DNA from: Weissella hellenica
GTDB taxonomy: Bacteria; Bacillota; Bacilli; Lactobacillales; Lactobacillaceae
Direction: 5' to 3'
DNA: 40,510 nucleotides
Assembly: GCF_005405545.1 (NCBI RefSeq)
Contig: NZ_BJEG01000015.1
Span: forward strand, 1 to 40,510
The notes below the pieces were generated by a model. It saw nothing but the letters and a program-made list of their open reading frames with translations, was not told the DNA's origin and searched no databases. Each line of letters begins with the position of its first letter. Position 1 is the first letter of the stretch. Both the position numbers and the translations under genes were made by a program. This document shows, in pieces, positions 16,473 to 24,639 of this stretch.

Positions 16473-16608
16473 TCGGTTATCTACTGAAATTAATCAAACT
16501 CATAAAAAAATGAGCTGGTTTGAAATAAAAAATTATTTGTATGCTGTTATACCAACAGGATTACTCTCAGGGTTCATATTTTGGCTTCTAACATATTTTT
16601 TTGCCTAA
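16027..16608 (+). CDS. mobB: MobB-like membrane-anchored mobilisation protein, overlapping mobA
   Basis: The protein has 193 residues, read in a different frame from the mobA tail over about 445 bases. AAAGGAGG at 16010-16017 gives an excellent ribosome site for ATG 16027. Residues ~20-165 are Gln/Asn/Lys-rich and coiled-coil-like. The C-terminus (about 170-193, YAVIPTGLLSGFIFWLLTYF) is a single membrane helix. Mobilisable plasmids often carry such a mobB gene nested in the relaxase gene, where it helps connect the relaxosome to the transfer machinery. Confidence 0.75.
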   Translation: MSWKDVPETKETPNQRPENQIQTDLIALNQTMKEIRNYQGTQIQLQSKQQIELTEQLTQIKQASQRVNQAFQKTLNDLNSNNETNKEQLVATLKDAQNHFNEQTKTVNQRTIAELQKINSVQQDNNNTLKTLSDSLSQTVQGTMDQVASRLSTEINQTHKKMSWFEIKNYLYAVIPTGLLSGFIFWLLTYFFA

Positions 16609-16733
16609 CTAATATTTTTTATGTATACCGCCCTGTTTTTTAACAACACATAACTCTCTCAATGCCTCACAACAAAACGACCAATTGAAATCCTATCGTT
16701 ATAACCAGCTCGCAAAGCTCTCTCTCGACATTT

Positions 16734-16765
16734 CACCAACAATCCCCTAATTGGGGCAATTGGTG
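16734..16765. repeat. Hairpin in the intergenic region after mobB
   Basis: CACCAA/TTGGTG with an inner CCCC/GGGG forms a stable imperfect stem. It has no T-run, so it may be a replication or RNA structure. Its role is unknown. The rest of 16609-16897 holds nothing I recognise. Confidence 0.4.
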
Positions 16766-16897
16766 AGCTTCATTATGTGCATCTCATAACGACTGACTTT
16801 CGTCACAGTAGATTACGTGCAAGCTATCCCTTACAACCCATTCGGTTGTGTTTTGACGTTGTTTATATATTGTTAACACATGAAGATATTAACAACT

Positions 16898-16936
16898 AAA
16901 AAACGTCTCTAATGATGGTTTAGAGACGTTTTTTCA
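16898..16936. terminator. Bidirectional terminator
   Basis: AAAAAACGTCTCTAA and TTTAGAGACGTTTTTT form a stem of at least 14 bp with six Ts on either strand. It closes the hairpin-rich non-coding region to the right when that region is read on the minus strand. Confidence 0.8.
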
Positions 16937-17560
16937 TATAGGTAACTGTTTAACCCTTTACACAATCCGGGGACTACCGACTTCGATTCATTACTGAACC
17001 AGCTTCTCCGCAGGCTTTATGTCTTCATCACGGCGCAACCCGTGACCGAATCCTAATTAGCTATCCAAACGTGGACTAATTAGCATTTCCTCTCCATTTC
17101 TTTGTTTACACTGTCCGTGGAGCGCACAGCAAGGACCTTCACTTAACGTCCTAGAGTCCACCTAGGCTTCTTTTTAGCTGCGTGAGTTATACGCTTGTTT
17201 GATATCGGTTAACACTACTCCCCGGCAAAAGAAAAAGGCTTTGTGGTTCTCTCATCAAGATCCACAAAGTCCGTTATTATCGTCTTTGCCAGGAATTTTC
17301 CTGTCTTTTTTTCTAACCATATCTTGTCTAAAAACTTTACACCGCTACCAGATATGTTATACTTAAAAGTAAATCTTGATGTGGTTGTGCACATCAAGTC
17401 ATACCAAGTGGGACGCCAATCCCGACAAGGTACTTCTTATAAAAAGCAATCTCCAAGAACACCAATTCTTGGGGCTTTTTTTTGCATTTGTATTTAATTG
17501 ATGTTTTCAGTTTACCACAGCAAACCCTTTCATGAAACAAGTAATTCATATCTACATAAT
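16937..17560 (-). ncRNA. Candidate large structured non-coding RNA
   Basis: About 620 bases without a credible gene but with many perfect hairpins: TCACGG/CCGTGA (17028-17045), CTAATTAG pairs (17053-17083), CTTTGTGG/CCACAAAG (17239-17269), CAGGAA/TTCCTG (17290-17303), CTTGATGTG/CACATCAAG (17375-17398) and CCAAGAA/TTCTTGG (17453-17472). On the minus strand a promoter (ATGACT, 17 bp, TATGTA at 17553-17581) predicts a ~650-nt transcript ending at the 16898-16936 terminator. Size, mobile-element setting and absence of coding recall the large ornate RNAs (ROOL, GOLLD) of Lactobacillales plasmids and phages, but I cannot verify membership. The plus strand is an alternative, since the hairpin at 17441-17480 ends in T8. 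Confidence 0.4.
17441..17482 (+). terminator. Terminator-like hairpin at the left edge of the structured region
   Basis: AAAAAGC and GCTTTTT enclose the inner stem CCAAGAA/TTCTTGG, followed by T8 on the plus strand. It could end plus-strand transcripts, or be the first helix of a minus-strand RNA. Confidence 0.6.
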
Positions 17561-18190
17561 TAAAAAATCATAGAAAGTCATCTAAGTTGTGTTTAATTAT
17601 TTGCAGTGCGTGGCAAAAATTTCTTAAAAGATACCTCATTAAATGCTATATACAACACATAGCGAATAGAGAGTCATATGGGTGAAACGGTAACTGACTA
17701 ACTCTTTTCTACTTGTATTTTTCATATTACTTATTTTTCTTGTATGTATATTTTATTGGCGTAGTCAAATATGTTAATTTTTTTATTTTAGTTATTGCCC
17801 CTTGGTTAATTTTTGGATTATTATTCTAACCATTAAGTATGTTTATATTAAGTTAGTCGTACCAGTCGGTAAATGCTTTTAATAGCTATAATGTACATTG
17901 TAAGCAACTTTAAATTTTTGCTTATATCAATATATATTTAAAACTACCTATAACGATGTAATAGGCAATTTTAAACATCCATGCATGTGTTCACTGGATC
18001 TTCAATGAAGATCCTCCGATAAAATGTGCTGAGATTGTTTGTCAATCATAGTGATATGAACAAATTCTTTTGAAAAAATTTTTTAAAGATGAAGAAGGCA
18101 CAGCCTATTATAAGTTCATCTTATATATTTTAATCTTTTGTTCTTTTGCGTGGTTATAAATCCAGTAATGGCAAGGGTTTTACAACTAAA
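17561..18190. other. AT-rich non-coding region before replicon 1
   Basis: No supported gene. A hydrophobic open frame at about 17695-17826 lacks a start codon and a ribosome site. The segment from about 18098 to 18175 is closely similar to 25378-25455 in front of replicon 2, so it is part of the replication origin, probably the AT-rich melting region. Confidence 0.5.
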
Positions 18191-18224
18191 AGGTCTACAA
18201 AAAACTATGTATAGGTCTACAAGC
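18191..18224 (+). repeat. Remnant iterons of replicon 1
   Basis: A 22-bp unit beginning AGGTCTACAAAAAACTATGT (18191-18212) is followed by only half of a second copy (18213-18224). Its position relative to the rep gene equals that of the 4.5-copy array of replicon 2, but the sequence differs, so the two replicons had different iteron specificity. With about 1.5 copies, the origin is probably inactive. Confidence 0.65.
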
Positions 18225-18258
18225 GAATTTTAAATGTAGCTACTTCAATGTACAATAA

Positions 18259-18300
18259 AAGCATAAAGAAAATCCTGGCTAGAAGTTTTTCTTTATGCTT
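18259..18300 (+). promoter_or_regulatory. Leader hairpin of repA1
   Basis: AAGCATAAAGAAA and TTTCTTTATGCTT pair over 13 bp around a ~16-base loop, 32 bases before the start codon. The same stem with a different loop precedes repA2, so the structure is conserved and may control rep translation or transcription. Confidence 0.6.
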
Positions 18301-18331
18301 CCTAATAACACGCACAAAGGAGCGTATTTAT

Positions 18332-19486
18332 ATGGCTATTATACCAAAATTGAATTCAAGGAAAGAACATACGGCGCCTGATTTGGCGAAACGTAAAGTG
18401 GTTGAACATAATAGTTTAATCACGTCCATTGCCAAAATGGATAAGCCACCACTCAAAATGTTTGAGCTAGCCGTGTCTTTAATTGATACGGATAATCCAC
18501 CCAAAGATCAGACAGTGTATTTATCGAAACGGGAGCTGTTTGCATTTTTTAAAGTTGATGACAGCAACAAACATAGTTGATTTAAAGAAGCCGTTGAAAA
18601 AATGCAAAAGCAAGCCTTTTTTCAGATTAAAAAAGAACAAGACAAAGGTTTTGATTTTGAGAGTATTGTACCGATTCCTTATGTTAAATGGGCGGATTAT
18701 CATGATGAAGTCACTATCGAGTTTAGTGACCGAATTATGCCATATTTAATTAATCTGAAAACTAATTTTACGCAACATGCTTTGTCAGAACTTGCAGAAT
18801 TAAATAGCAAATACGCTATTATTTTGTATCGGTGGTTATCAATGAATTACAATCAGTATGAGCATTATCATGTTAAAGGTGGACGCCGAGAGGCACAAGT
18901 TGAAGGTTATCGTAACCCCACAATAAGGATGCGTGAGTTACGAGAAATGACTGATACTGCTAATGAATATAAAAAATTTGCAAACTTTGAAACTAGGGTA
19001 TTGAAAGAACCTTTAGCAGAAATCACAAATCATACCAGCTTTAATGTTATATATGAAAAAGTTAAAAAAGGACGCAGCATTGAAAGTATTGTCTTTCATA
19101 TCACTAAAAACCAAGTCGCAGATGATATTAGTTACAAATTAGATGATCCCGTTTATATTGACGGTAAGATAAGACAAGAAGAAAGTGAAAAAGATCTTGT
19201 ATATGAAGCTATGAAGAGTCCATATACAAAATTGTTGATGGAACATTTCTTGTTGTCATACATTGATTTGACGGATACGGCTATTTTGTCAGGGCTACAG
19301 AAAAATGTTTATCCACTTTATGACGAATTAAAAGAGTTACGTGGATTAAATGGTGTAAAAGAACACTTAGCATATATTCGAGATAAACAAGATGACTATT
19401 CGAAAAACAATATTGCTAAGTATCTTAAAAAATCGATTGAACAGTATCTACCAATCGTTAAAAGGCAGGATATAGATCATGAGTGA
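18332..19486 (+). pseudogene. repA: Replication initiator RepA (Rep_3 family), nonsense mutation
   Basis: Theta-type initiator of replicon 1, expected to bind iterons as a monomer and repress itself as a dimer. The reading frame (384 codons) has the two winged-helix domains of the Rep_3 family and matches replicon 2 RepA over its whole length. At 18578-18580 a TGA stops translation after 82 residues (NKHS-stop-FKEAVEK). RepA2 has an Arg codon (CGC) there, so this is probably a single CGA to TGA change. An internal ATG at 18602 could start a fragment but has no ribosome site. AAAGGAG at 18316-18322 supports the original start. The initiator is probably non-functional unless the stop is read through. 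Confidence 0.85.
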
Positions 19487-20006
19487 AAATTTAAAAACGA
19501 TTCGAGAACTTGCTGATGAATTGGGCGTTTCAAAGCAGGTCATATGGCAAAAGATAAAAAGAGATACGTCAATCGATTTACGTCAATTTACATCAACAAA
19601 AGGTAATACCGTTTACGTTAATGTTGACGGCCAAAAGACTATTAAATCAATGTTTAAAAATGGTTCATCAACCAAAGAACATCAACATAAAGATGATATT
19701 GACGACAACGAAAAAGATGCTGTTTATGATCAAGATGAAGTGAAATTCCTTCGCAATTTAGTATCAGAAATTCAATCTGAAAAGAAAGAGTTACATAAAT
19801 TACTAGACCAGCAACAAAGATTGGCCTTACAGGACAAACAACTGCTCGAAGAATACAAGGCAGAAATTAAGGACTTGAAAGCCTTAACGATGGCACCGCA
19901 TGATGATGGTGAAAAAGAAGTGACGTCAGACAAACAATCGGAACCTGAAAATAGCACCCCGGAGTCACAACCTAAACCTAAAAAGTGGTGGCGTTTTGGT
20001 AAATAG
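19479..20006 (+). CDS. repB: RepB-like accessory replication protein (replicon 1)
   Basis: The protein has 175 residues, overlapping the repA1 end by 8 bases (coupled translation). Residues 1-30 (LKTIRELADELGVSKQVIWQ) form a helix-turn-helix. The middle is charged. Residues ~95-140 (LLDQQQRLALQDKQLLEEYK) form a coiled coil, and the end is the conserved KKWWRFGK. Proteins of this kind follow repA in many LAB theta plasmids and affect copy number or stability. The last ~75 residues are nearly identical to the replicon 2 copy while the middle is diverged, which suggests recombination within the gene. Confidence 0.8.
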   Translation: MSENLKTIRELADELGVSKQVIWQKIKRDTSIDLRQFTSTKGNTVYVNVDGQKTIKSMFKNGSSTKEHQHKDDIDDNEKDAVYDQDEVKFLRNLVSEIQSEKKELHKLLDQQQRLALQDKQLLEEYKAEIKDLKALTMAPHDDGEKEVTSDKQSEPENSTPESQPKPKKWWRFGK

Positions 20007-20038
20007 TTACAACTAAAAAAGAAAAGAAGACTAGTTAA

Positions 20039-20121
20039 ATAGCGGAAGATAAATTTGAACAAGCTGTAGCTGCCAAGCTAAAGGGTGAAGGCTGGGACTG
20101 TCCCACAGATTATTCTGGTGG
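20039..20121 (+). pseudogene. hsdR N-terminal fragment, copy 1
   Basis: Twenty-nine bases after repB1 the frame reads AEDKFEQAVAAKLKGEGWDC, then PTDYSGG, a near copy of the start of the HsdR fragment at 27430. The start codon has become ATA. The gene is cut by the IS30-derived element at 20122. Confidence 0.75.
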
Positions 20122-20321
20122 GTAGATTGTAAAATTAATCCGAACGCTGTTCGGACAAAAAAGATCAGCTTCCTTTAAAATGGTGTTTACCACAAACCCA
20201 TCTTTTAGGAGCTGATCTTTTGTCTAGTATAACCTATTCCGAACGAATTAAAATCGAAACCTTTTGTGAACTAGGGTTGTCCAATATCCAAATGGACGTT
20301 CGGATTAATTTTACAATCTAC
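20122..20321. mobile_element. 200-bp IS30-derived mini-element (MITE-like)
   Basis: The ends are perfect 25-bp inverted repeats (20122-20146 and 20297-20321, beginning GTAGATTGTAAAATTAATCC). Inside are a strong hairpin (AAGATCAGCT/AGCTGATCTT, about 20161-20218) and the first 25 codons of an IS30 transposase (MSSITYSERIKIETFCELGL, then SNIQM), which run straight into the right end. It is an internal deletion derivative of the IS30 type also seen at 10837, and it could be moved by an intact relative. It interrupts hsdR copy 1. Confidence 0.85.
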
Positions 20322-20350
20322 CATAAGCCTACCGATTTTTTAATATTATT

Positions 20351-20818
20351 TTATTCATCAATTTCCGGCGCCGACCCAAGCTCTGCCTGAATCATCCAGA
20401 TTTTCTTCTCAATTGCGGTTTTGAGACCAATGAAAATATCTTGGGTACTGAAGTCTTTTTCAACATCGGATACTTCAATGCCGTGTTGGTAAAGGTCTTC
20501 CAAGTAACGATAGCCATCAACTAAGTGTGCGAGGCGTTCTGGGGTTGTTTTGTCCCATTCACCAGGCCAGTCTTGAATCTTAGTGTTTTCGGCCATTTCT
20601 TTTAAAGTCGAGTAAGGACTGCCATCAAGCGCAATCAGCCGTTCAGAAATGACATCGAGTTGGCTGTCAATTTCTTCCATGAACTCATCCATCAAGGGGT
20701 GCAACTTCAAAAAGTTGGGTCCACGCATGTACCAATGCGTCTGATGGATAATCATTGACATCTGGCTCAAATCGGCAACGAGTTGATTTAATACTGCTTT
20801 GGTTTTCGTATATTTCAT
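20351..20818 (-). CDS. dps: Dps-family ferritin-like protein (1)
   Basis: A dodecameric mini-ferritin that oxidises and stores iron with peroxide, protecting DNA. The 155-residue four-helix protein has the intersubunit ferroxidase motif THWYMRGPNFLKLHPLMDEF (His about 27, Asp and Glu in the second half), which continues MEEIDSQLDVISER. GAAAGGAG at 20827-20834 supports the start at 20818. A TATAAT -10 (about 20845-20850, minus strand) overlaps a sequence resembling a degenerate PerR box, so peroxide control is possible. It sits alone between an IS30 mini-element and an IS30 end, suggesting IS-mediated import. Confidence 0.9.
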   Translation of the reverse strand: MKYTKTKAVLNQLVADLSQMSMIIHQTHWYMRGPNFLKLHPLMDEFMEEIDSQLDVISERLIALDGSPYSTLKEMAENTKIQDWPGEWDKTTPERLAHLVDGYRYLEDLYQHGIEVSDVEKDFSTQDIFIGLKTAIEKKIWMIQAELGSAPEIDE

Positions 20819-20949
20819 TAGATTGATCTCCTTTCGATATGGTTATTATAACATAGTGGTAGCTTAATCTGAAACGTTATACACTGGCAAATTAAGTTAT
20901 TTATAGCCCGTAGAATTAAGTCGTTTTGAAAAGATGGAGACGTTATATG

Positions 20950-20966
20950 GTAGATTGTAAAATTAA
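20950..20966. mobile_element. Single IS30-type terminal repeat
   Basis: GTAGATTGTAAAATTAA repeats the first 17 bases of the mini-element end at 20122, then changes to a different sequence. With the mini-element it brackets the dps gene, so dps lies between two IS30-type ends. Confidence 0.65.
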
Positions 20967-21083
20967 ATAAGGCACAAAAAAAGATGCTTAAGGATAAAGA
21001 AATATATAATCATTTCAATTTAGAAAATATTCCCAGTTCCATCAAAACGGAGCTAAACAAGATAGTGCATGACATCGATGACT
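20967..21083 (+). pseudogene. C-terminal gene fragment of unknown family
   Basis: The open frame entering from the IS30 end reads KAQKKMLKDKEIYNHFNLEN, then IPSSIKTELNKIVHDIDD and a stop. It has no ribosome site at its internal ATG (20980) and looks like the tail of a gene cut by the IS end. Its position before the integrase suggests a restriction-modification gene, but I cannot identify it. Confidence 0.35.
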
Positions 21084-21165
21084 AATACTTTAACACCAAA
21101 CAGAAAGGGGCTATGAATATATAGGGTCTAACTAAAATAACCCCTCAAAAATACTATTAAAATAA

Positions 21166-21207
21166 CTCTCATTATCTAGTGATTAGATAATGGGGGCTGT
21201 TTTTTTG
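21166..21207 (+). terminator. Terminator upstream of integrase copy 1
   Basis: CATTATCTA and TAGATAATG pair around a five-base loop, followed by a T-run. A longer, perfect version of the same stem lies at 34223-34268 before the second integrase, so both belong to one module. Confidence 0.75.
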
Positions 21208-21325
21208 TTAAGTGATATAATAAACCATAAAAGAAGTTTAGAAATACGGTCCTGGTCATCAATAAATAAACAATTTAATTAATTATTTATTTAATTATTT
21301 AATTTCAGAAAGGTATATATAAATC

Positions 21326-21916
21326 ATGGCGCAACAAATTGTCCTACCCATCAAAGACTCCAACGTCTTAAAGATGGTACAAGATACACTTCTCGATAGT
21401 TTCCGTGCTGGTCGCCGAAATTACACCGTTTTTCAAGTTGGTAAGGCCACGCTACTACGTGTGAGTGATGTCATGACATTAAAAAAATCAGATGTCTATA
21501 ATCCAGACGGCTCTGTCAAAAATACAGCCTTTATTCATGATAAAAAGACCGGTAAAGCAAACACGTTATATCTAAAGCCTGTCCAACAAGACTTGTTGCA
21601 ATATCATGATTGGCTGGTACAAGAAAACATCAATTCTGAGTGGTTATTTCCCTCGACAGCCCATCCAGACCGGTATATCACTGAGAAGCAGTTTTATAAG
21701 GTCATGTCACGTGTTGGTGATCTATTAGGTATCAACTATCTAGGCACACATACCATGCATAAAACAGGTGCTTATCGCGTCTATACACAATCAAACTACA
21801 ACATTGGCTTAGTCATGCATTTATTGAATCACTCAAGTGAAGCCATGACACTGACTTATCTTGGATTAGACCAAGCTAGTCGCGAAACGATGTTAGATCA
21901 AATTGATTTTGGTTAA
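21326..21916 (+). CDS. Tyrosine recombinase, copy 1, catalytic Arg replaced by His
   Basis: A compact 196-residue site-specific recombinase without the usual N-terminal arm-binding domain, of the sort found beside hsdS genes. Expected catalytic residues: Arg45 (ATLLRVSDV), Lys in HDKKTGK, His142 (THTM), His169 (LLNHSS) and Tyr178 (TYLG). The second catalytic Arg, position 145 in THTMRKTG of the other copy, is His here (CGT to CAT), which should abolish or strongly reduce activity. The rest is about 95% identical to the copy at 34982. AGAAAGG at 21308-21314 is the ribosome site. Its flanks are decayed, consistent with loss of function. Confidence 0.85.
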   Translation: MAQQIVLPIKDSNVLKMVQDTLLDSFRAGRRNYTVFQVGKATLLRVSDVMTLKKSDVYNPDGSVKNTAFIHDKKTGKANTLYLKPVQQDLLQYHDWLVQENINSEWLFPSTAHPDRYITEKQFYKVMSRVGDLLGINYLGTHTMHKTGAYRVYTQSNYNIGLVMHLLNHSSEAMTLTYLGLDQASRETMLDQIDFG

Positions 21917-22007
21917 CCTATAAAAAAATTTTGCTCGTATACTGAAAATCCGGATTGCTTTATTTCTAGGGCATAATCCGAGATAATCAAGTATAGGTTT
22001 TTTTATT

Positions 22008-22200
22008 ATGAAAGCTAAGAGATACTCAACTGAATTTAAATCATCAATTGTGCCTTGTACAACGAGGGTCGTACTGCTAATTCGCTGGCCAATGAATATC
22101 ATTTGGCTGTACAAACGGTTACGGGCTGGGTCAAAAATCTCAAATCAATCCCAACTGCTCTTATACTAAAAATAGTCCATTTTTTTAGTATAAGAGCATA
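22008..22200 (+). mobile_element. IS3-family orfA remnant and paired IS ends
   Basis: A frame beginning MKAKRYSTEFKSSIV at 22008 shifts by one base and continues YNEGRTANSLANEYHLAVQT, then VTGWVKNLKS. This is the helix-turn-helix part of IS3-type OrfA. At about 22157-22199, TGCTCTTATACTAAAAA and its inverted copy face each other across TAGTCCA. It looks like two IS ends joined, and the same end sequence is seen at 6619. No orfB is present. Confidence 0.65.
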
Positions 22201-22272
22201 AATTAGGGCCTAGTACTTTTGGAATGGAAATACTTTCCAACACCAAAAATTCTAGACCCGATTATTTTTGTT

Positions 22273-22310
22273 AAACGAGATTTCTATATATAAACGAGAT
22301 TTCTATATAT
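22273..22310 (+). repeat. Perfect 19-bp tandem duplication before the UvrA-like gene
   Basis: TAAACGAGATTTCTATATA occurs twice in a row, ending about 34 bases before the start codon. Each copy supplies a TATATA-like -10, so the duplication may double a promoter or an operator. Confidence 0.7.
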
Positions 22311-22343
22311 AATGGAATTATAAATTTACTGTTGGAGGTTTTT

Positions 22344-24611
22344 ATGACTGATTTATTTGCAGATAGGACTATTTCTATCCATGGAGCTCAAGAAAATAAC
22401 TTAAAGGATGTCAGTTTAGATATTCCTAAGCATAAAACGACTGTATTTGCTGGTCTTTCTGGGTCTGGTAAATCCTCTTTAGTTTTTGATACATTAGCCG
22501 CTGTTTCCCGACGTGAATTGAATGAAACTTTTCCTAGTTTCACCCAACAATATTTGCCTAAATACGGTCAACCTGAAGTGAACCGAATCGACAACTTACC
22601 AGTGGCAATTGTGGTTGAACAGAAGCCTATTGGTCGTAATTCTCGATCTACTCTGGCAACCTACACCGGCATCTATTCCGTCTTACGTTTGATGTTTTCT
22701 CGAATTGGACAGCCTTGGGTTGGGTATTCTGAATGGTTTTCCTTTAACCTACCTCAGGGAATGTGTCCAAAATGTCAGGGATTAGGCTTTGTTGACGACA
22801 TAGATGAACGTCAATTAATTGATCCTAATAAATCACTCAATGAAGGTGCAATGACTTTTGCCGGTTTTCAACCGGGAACTTGGCGTTGGAAGGAATATGG
22901 CAACAGTGGATTATTTGATTTAGACAAAAAAATTAAAGACTACACCGATGAAGAATATGATTTATTCATGCACGCTCCGCAACAAAAATTAAAAAATCCA
23001 CCGGCAAATTGGGGCCGTACGGCATTATATGAAGGACTAGTTCCACGTATGCTTCGCTCTGTTATTCATAGTGCCTCAGGTCGTCATCATGAAGCTGCCT
23101 TATCAAAGATTGTCACTCGAAAACCTTGCCCAGTATGTCATGGAACACGTCTGAACAAAAAGGCTCTAACTGGTAAAATTGCTGGCAAAAATATTGCAGA
23201 AGTCAGCGATATGGATTTAGTAAGTGTCCTAAAATTTTTGGATAATATCTCGGACCCCAAGGCTAAAACAATGGTGCGTGAACTACATAGTAAAGTTCAA
23301 GCTTTGGTCGACATCGGTTTAGGTTATCTTTCCCTTGGCCGTGGAACTGATACTCTATCTGGTGGAGAAGCTCAACGAATTAAAATTGCCAAATATTTGA
23401 CGAGTTCCCTATCCGATTTAGTTTACGTGCTCGATGAACCAAGTGTAGGACTCCATCCTCACGATATTAAATTAATTACCCAATCCTTAAAAAAGCTCAA
23501 GGAACATGGCAATACCATTATCCTAGTTGATCACAACCCTGCCATTATTTCGACAGCAGATTATGTCGTGGAAATGGGACCACAAGCCGGCAAAAATGGT
23601 GGTCAAGTAACTTTCACTGGTACCTACGACGAACTATTACGGTCAGATACGATTACGGGTAAAATGTTACGAGAAAAAATCACTTTCCCAAAGCCTCGTG
23701 AACCTCAATCTTGGCTAAATGTTAATCATGTAACTTCTCATAATTTAAAAGACGTATCTACCAGAATCCCTCAAGGTGTAATGACCGTGATATCTGGACC
23801 AGCAGGTTCTGGAAAAAGTACTTTAGTCCAAGCTTTCAAACAACAAGTTTCTGATCAAGACTATATTGATTTGAGTCAGGATTCTGTAGGTTTGAATATT
23901 CGTTCTACACCTGCAACTTACTTGAACATTTTAAATCCTCTACGAAAGCTTTTCAGTAAAGCCAACAATGGCGTTTCAACACAACTATTTAGTTATAACG
24001 GTAAGGGTGCTTGTCCCCGTTGCAAAGGTAAAGGTGTGATGATCACCGAGATGGCATTCATGGATCCAATCGTTCAAGAATGTGAGTTGTGTCATGGGAA
24101 ACGTTATAGCCAAGAAGCACTACAATACACTTATCATGGCAAAGATATTTCTGAGGTTCTAAATCTTTCTATCAACGACACTTTAGAGTTTTTCAAAGAT
24201 GTGCCAGATATCTACAAAAAGGTTAGTCTACTCCACCAAGTTGGACTTGGTTATTTAAATCTTAGCCAGTCGATGACCACTTTATCTGGTGGTGAAGTGC
24301 AACGTGTTAAGTTAGCAATGGAATTGAATCATACCGGCCGAATCTATTTCTTAGATGAACCAACAACCGGATTGCACTTACAGGATACTCAACAATTGAT
24401 CGATTTATTTGAAGGATTGGTTGATAAGGGCAATACATTAATTCTGATTGAACATAATCTGAAATTAATTTCACGAGCCGATTGGTTAATCGATATGGGA
24501 CCCGATGCTGGTAAATTCGGCGGTCAAGTTTGTTTTGAAGGTCATCCAAAAGATAGCCTAAACGATAAAAACTCTCGGACTGGTGCTGCATTAGCAGCTA
24601 TAATTTCTTAA
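22344..24611 (+). CDS. UvrA-like ABC-class ATPase (UvrA paralogue)
   Basis: The 755-residue protein has two UvrA-type ATPase modules: Walker A GLSGSGKSS (about 33-41) and GPAGSGKST, signatures LSGGEAQR and LSGGEVQR, Walker B VLDEPSVGL and FLDEPTTGL. Zinc-finger cysteines are CPKCQG, CPVCHG, CPRCKG and CELCHG. It is about 200 residues shorter than housekeeping UvrA and seems to lack the UvrB-binding region, as in UvrA2-type paralogues linked to DNA-damage or DNA-intercalating drug tolerance. GGAGG at 22334-22338 fixes the start at ATG 22344. It is a single-gene unit between IS3 remnants with a duplicated promoter region, so it probably arrived as a cassette. The substrate is unknown. Confidence 0.88.
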   Translation: MTDLFADRTISIHGAQENNLKDVSLDIPKHKTTVFAGLSGSGKSSLVFDTLAAVSRRELNETFPSFTQQYLPKYGQPEVNRIDNLPVAIVVEQKPIGRNSRSTLATYTGIYSVLRLMFSRIGQPWVGYSEWFSFNLPQGMCPKCQGLGFVDDIDERQLIDPNKSLNEGAMTFAGFQPGTWRWKEYGNSGLFDLDKKIKDYTDEEYDLFMHAPQQKLKNPPANWGRTALYEGLVPRMLRSVIHSASGRHHEAALSKIVTRKPCPVCHGTRLNKKALTGKIAGKNIAEVSDMDLVSVLKFLDNISDPKAKTMVRELHSKVQALVDIGLGYLSLGRGTDTLSGGEAQRIKIAKYLTSSLSDLVYVLDEPSVGLHPHDIKLITQSLKKLKEHGNTIILVDHNPAIISTADYVVEMGPQAGKNGGQVTFTGTYDELLRSDTITGKMLREKITFPKPREPQSWLNVNHVTSHNLKDVSTRIPQGVMTVISGPAGSGKSTLVQAFKQQVSDQDYIDLSQDSVGLNIRSTPATYLNILNPLRKLFSKANNGVSTQLFSYNGKGACPRCKGKGVMITEMAFMDPIVQECELCHGKRYSQEALQYTYHGKDISEVLNLSINDTLEFFKDVPDIYKKVSLLHQVGLGYLNLSQSMTTLSGGEVQRVKLAMELNHTGRIYFLDEPTTGLHLQDTQQLIDLFEGLVDKGNTLILIEHNLKLISRADWLIDMGPDAGKFGGQVCFEGHPKDSLNDKNSRTGAALAAIIS

Positions 24612-24639
24612 AAGATTCAAAAAGATCACCTCATTTAAA

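Noticed and set aside
17215..17497. Two opposing open frames of 60-84 codons in the hairpin region
   Set aside because: Both run through strong hairpins and lack ribosome sites; the pattern is that of structured RNA, not of protein.
17695..17826. Hydrophobic open frame that could encode a small membrane peptide
   Set aside because: It has no ATG or GTG start and no ribosome site, and AT-rich DNA gives such Phe/Leu/Tyr-rich frames by chance.
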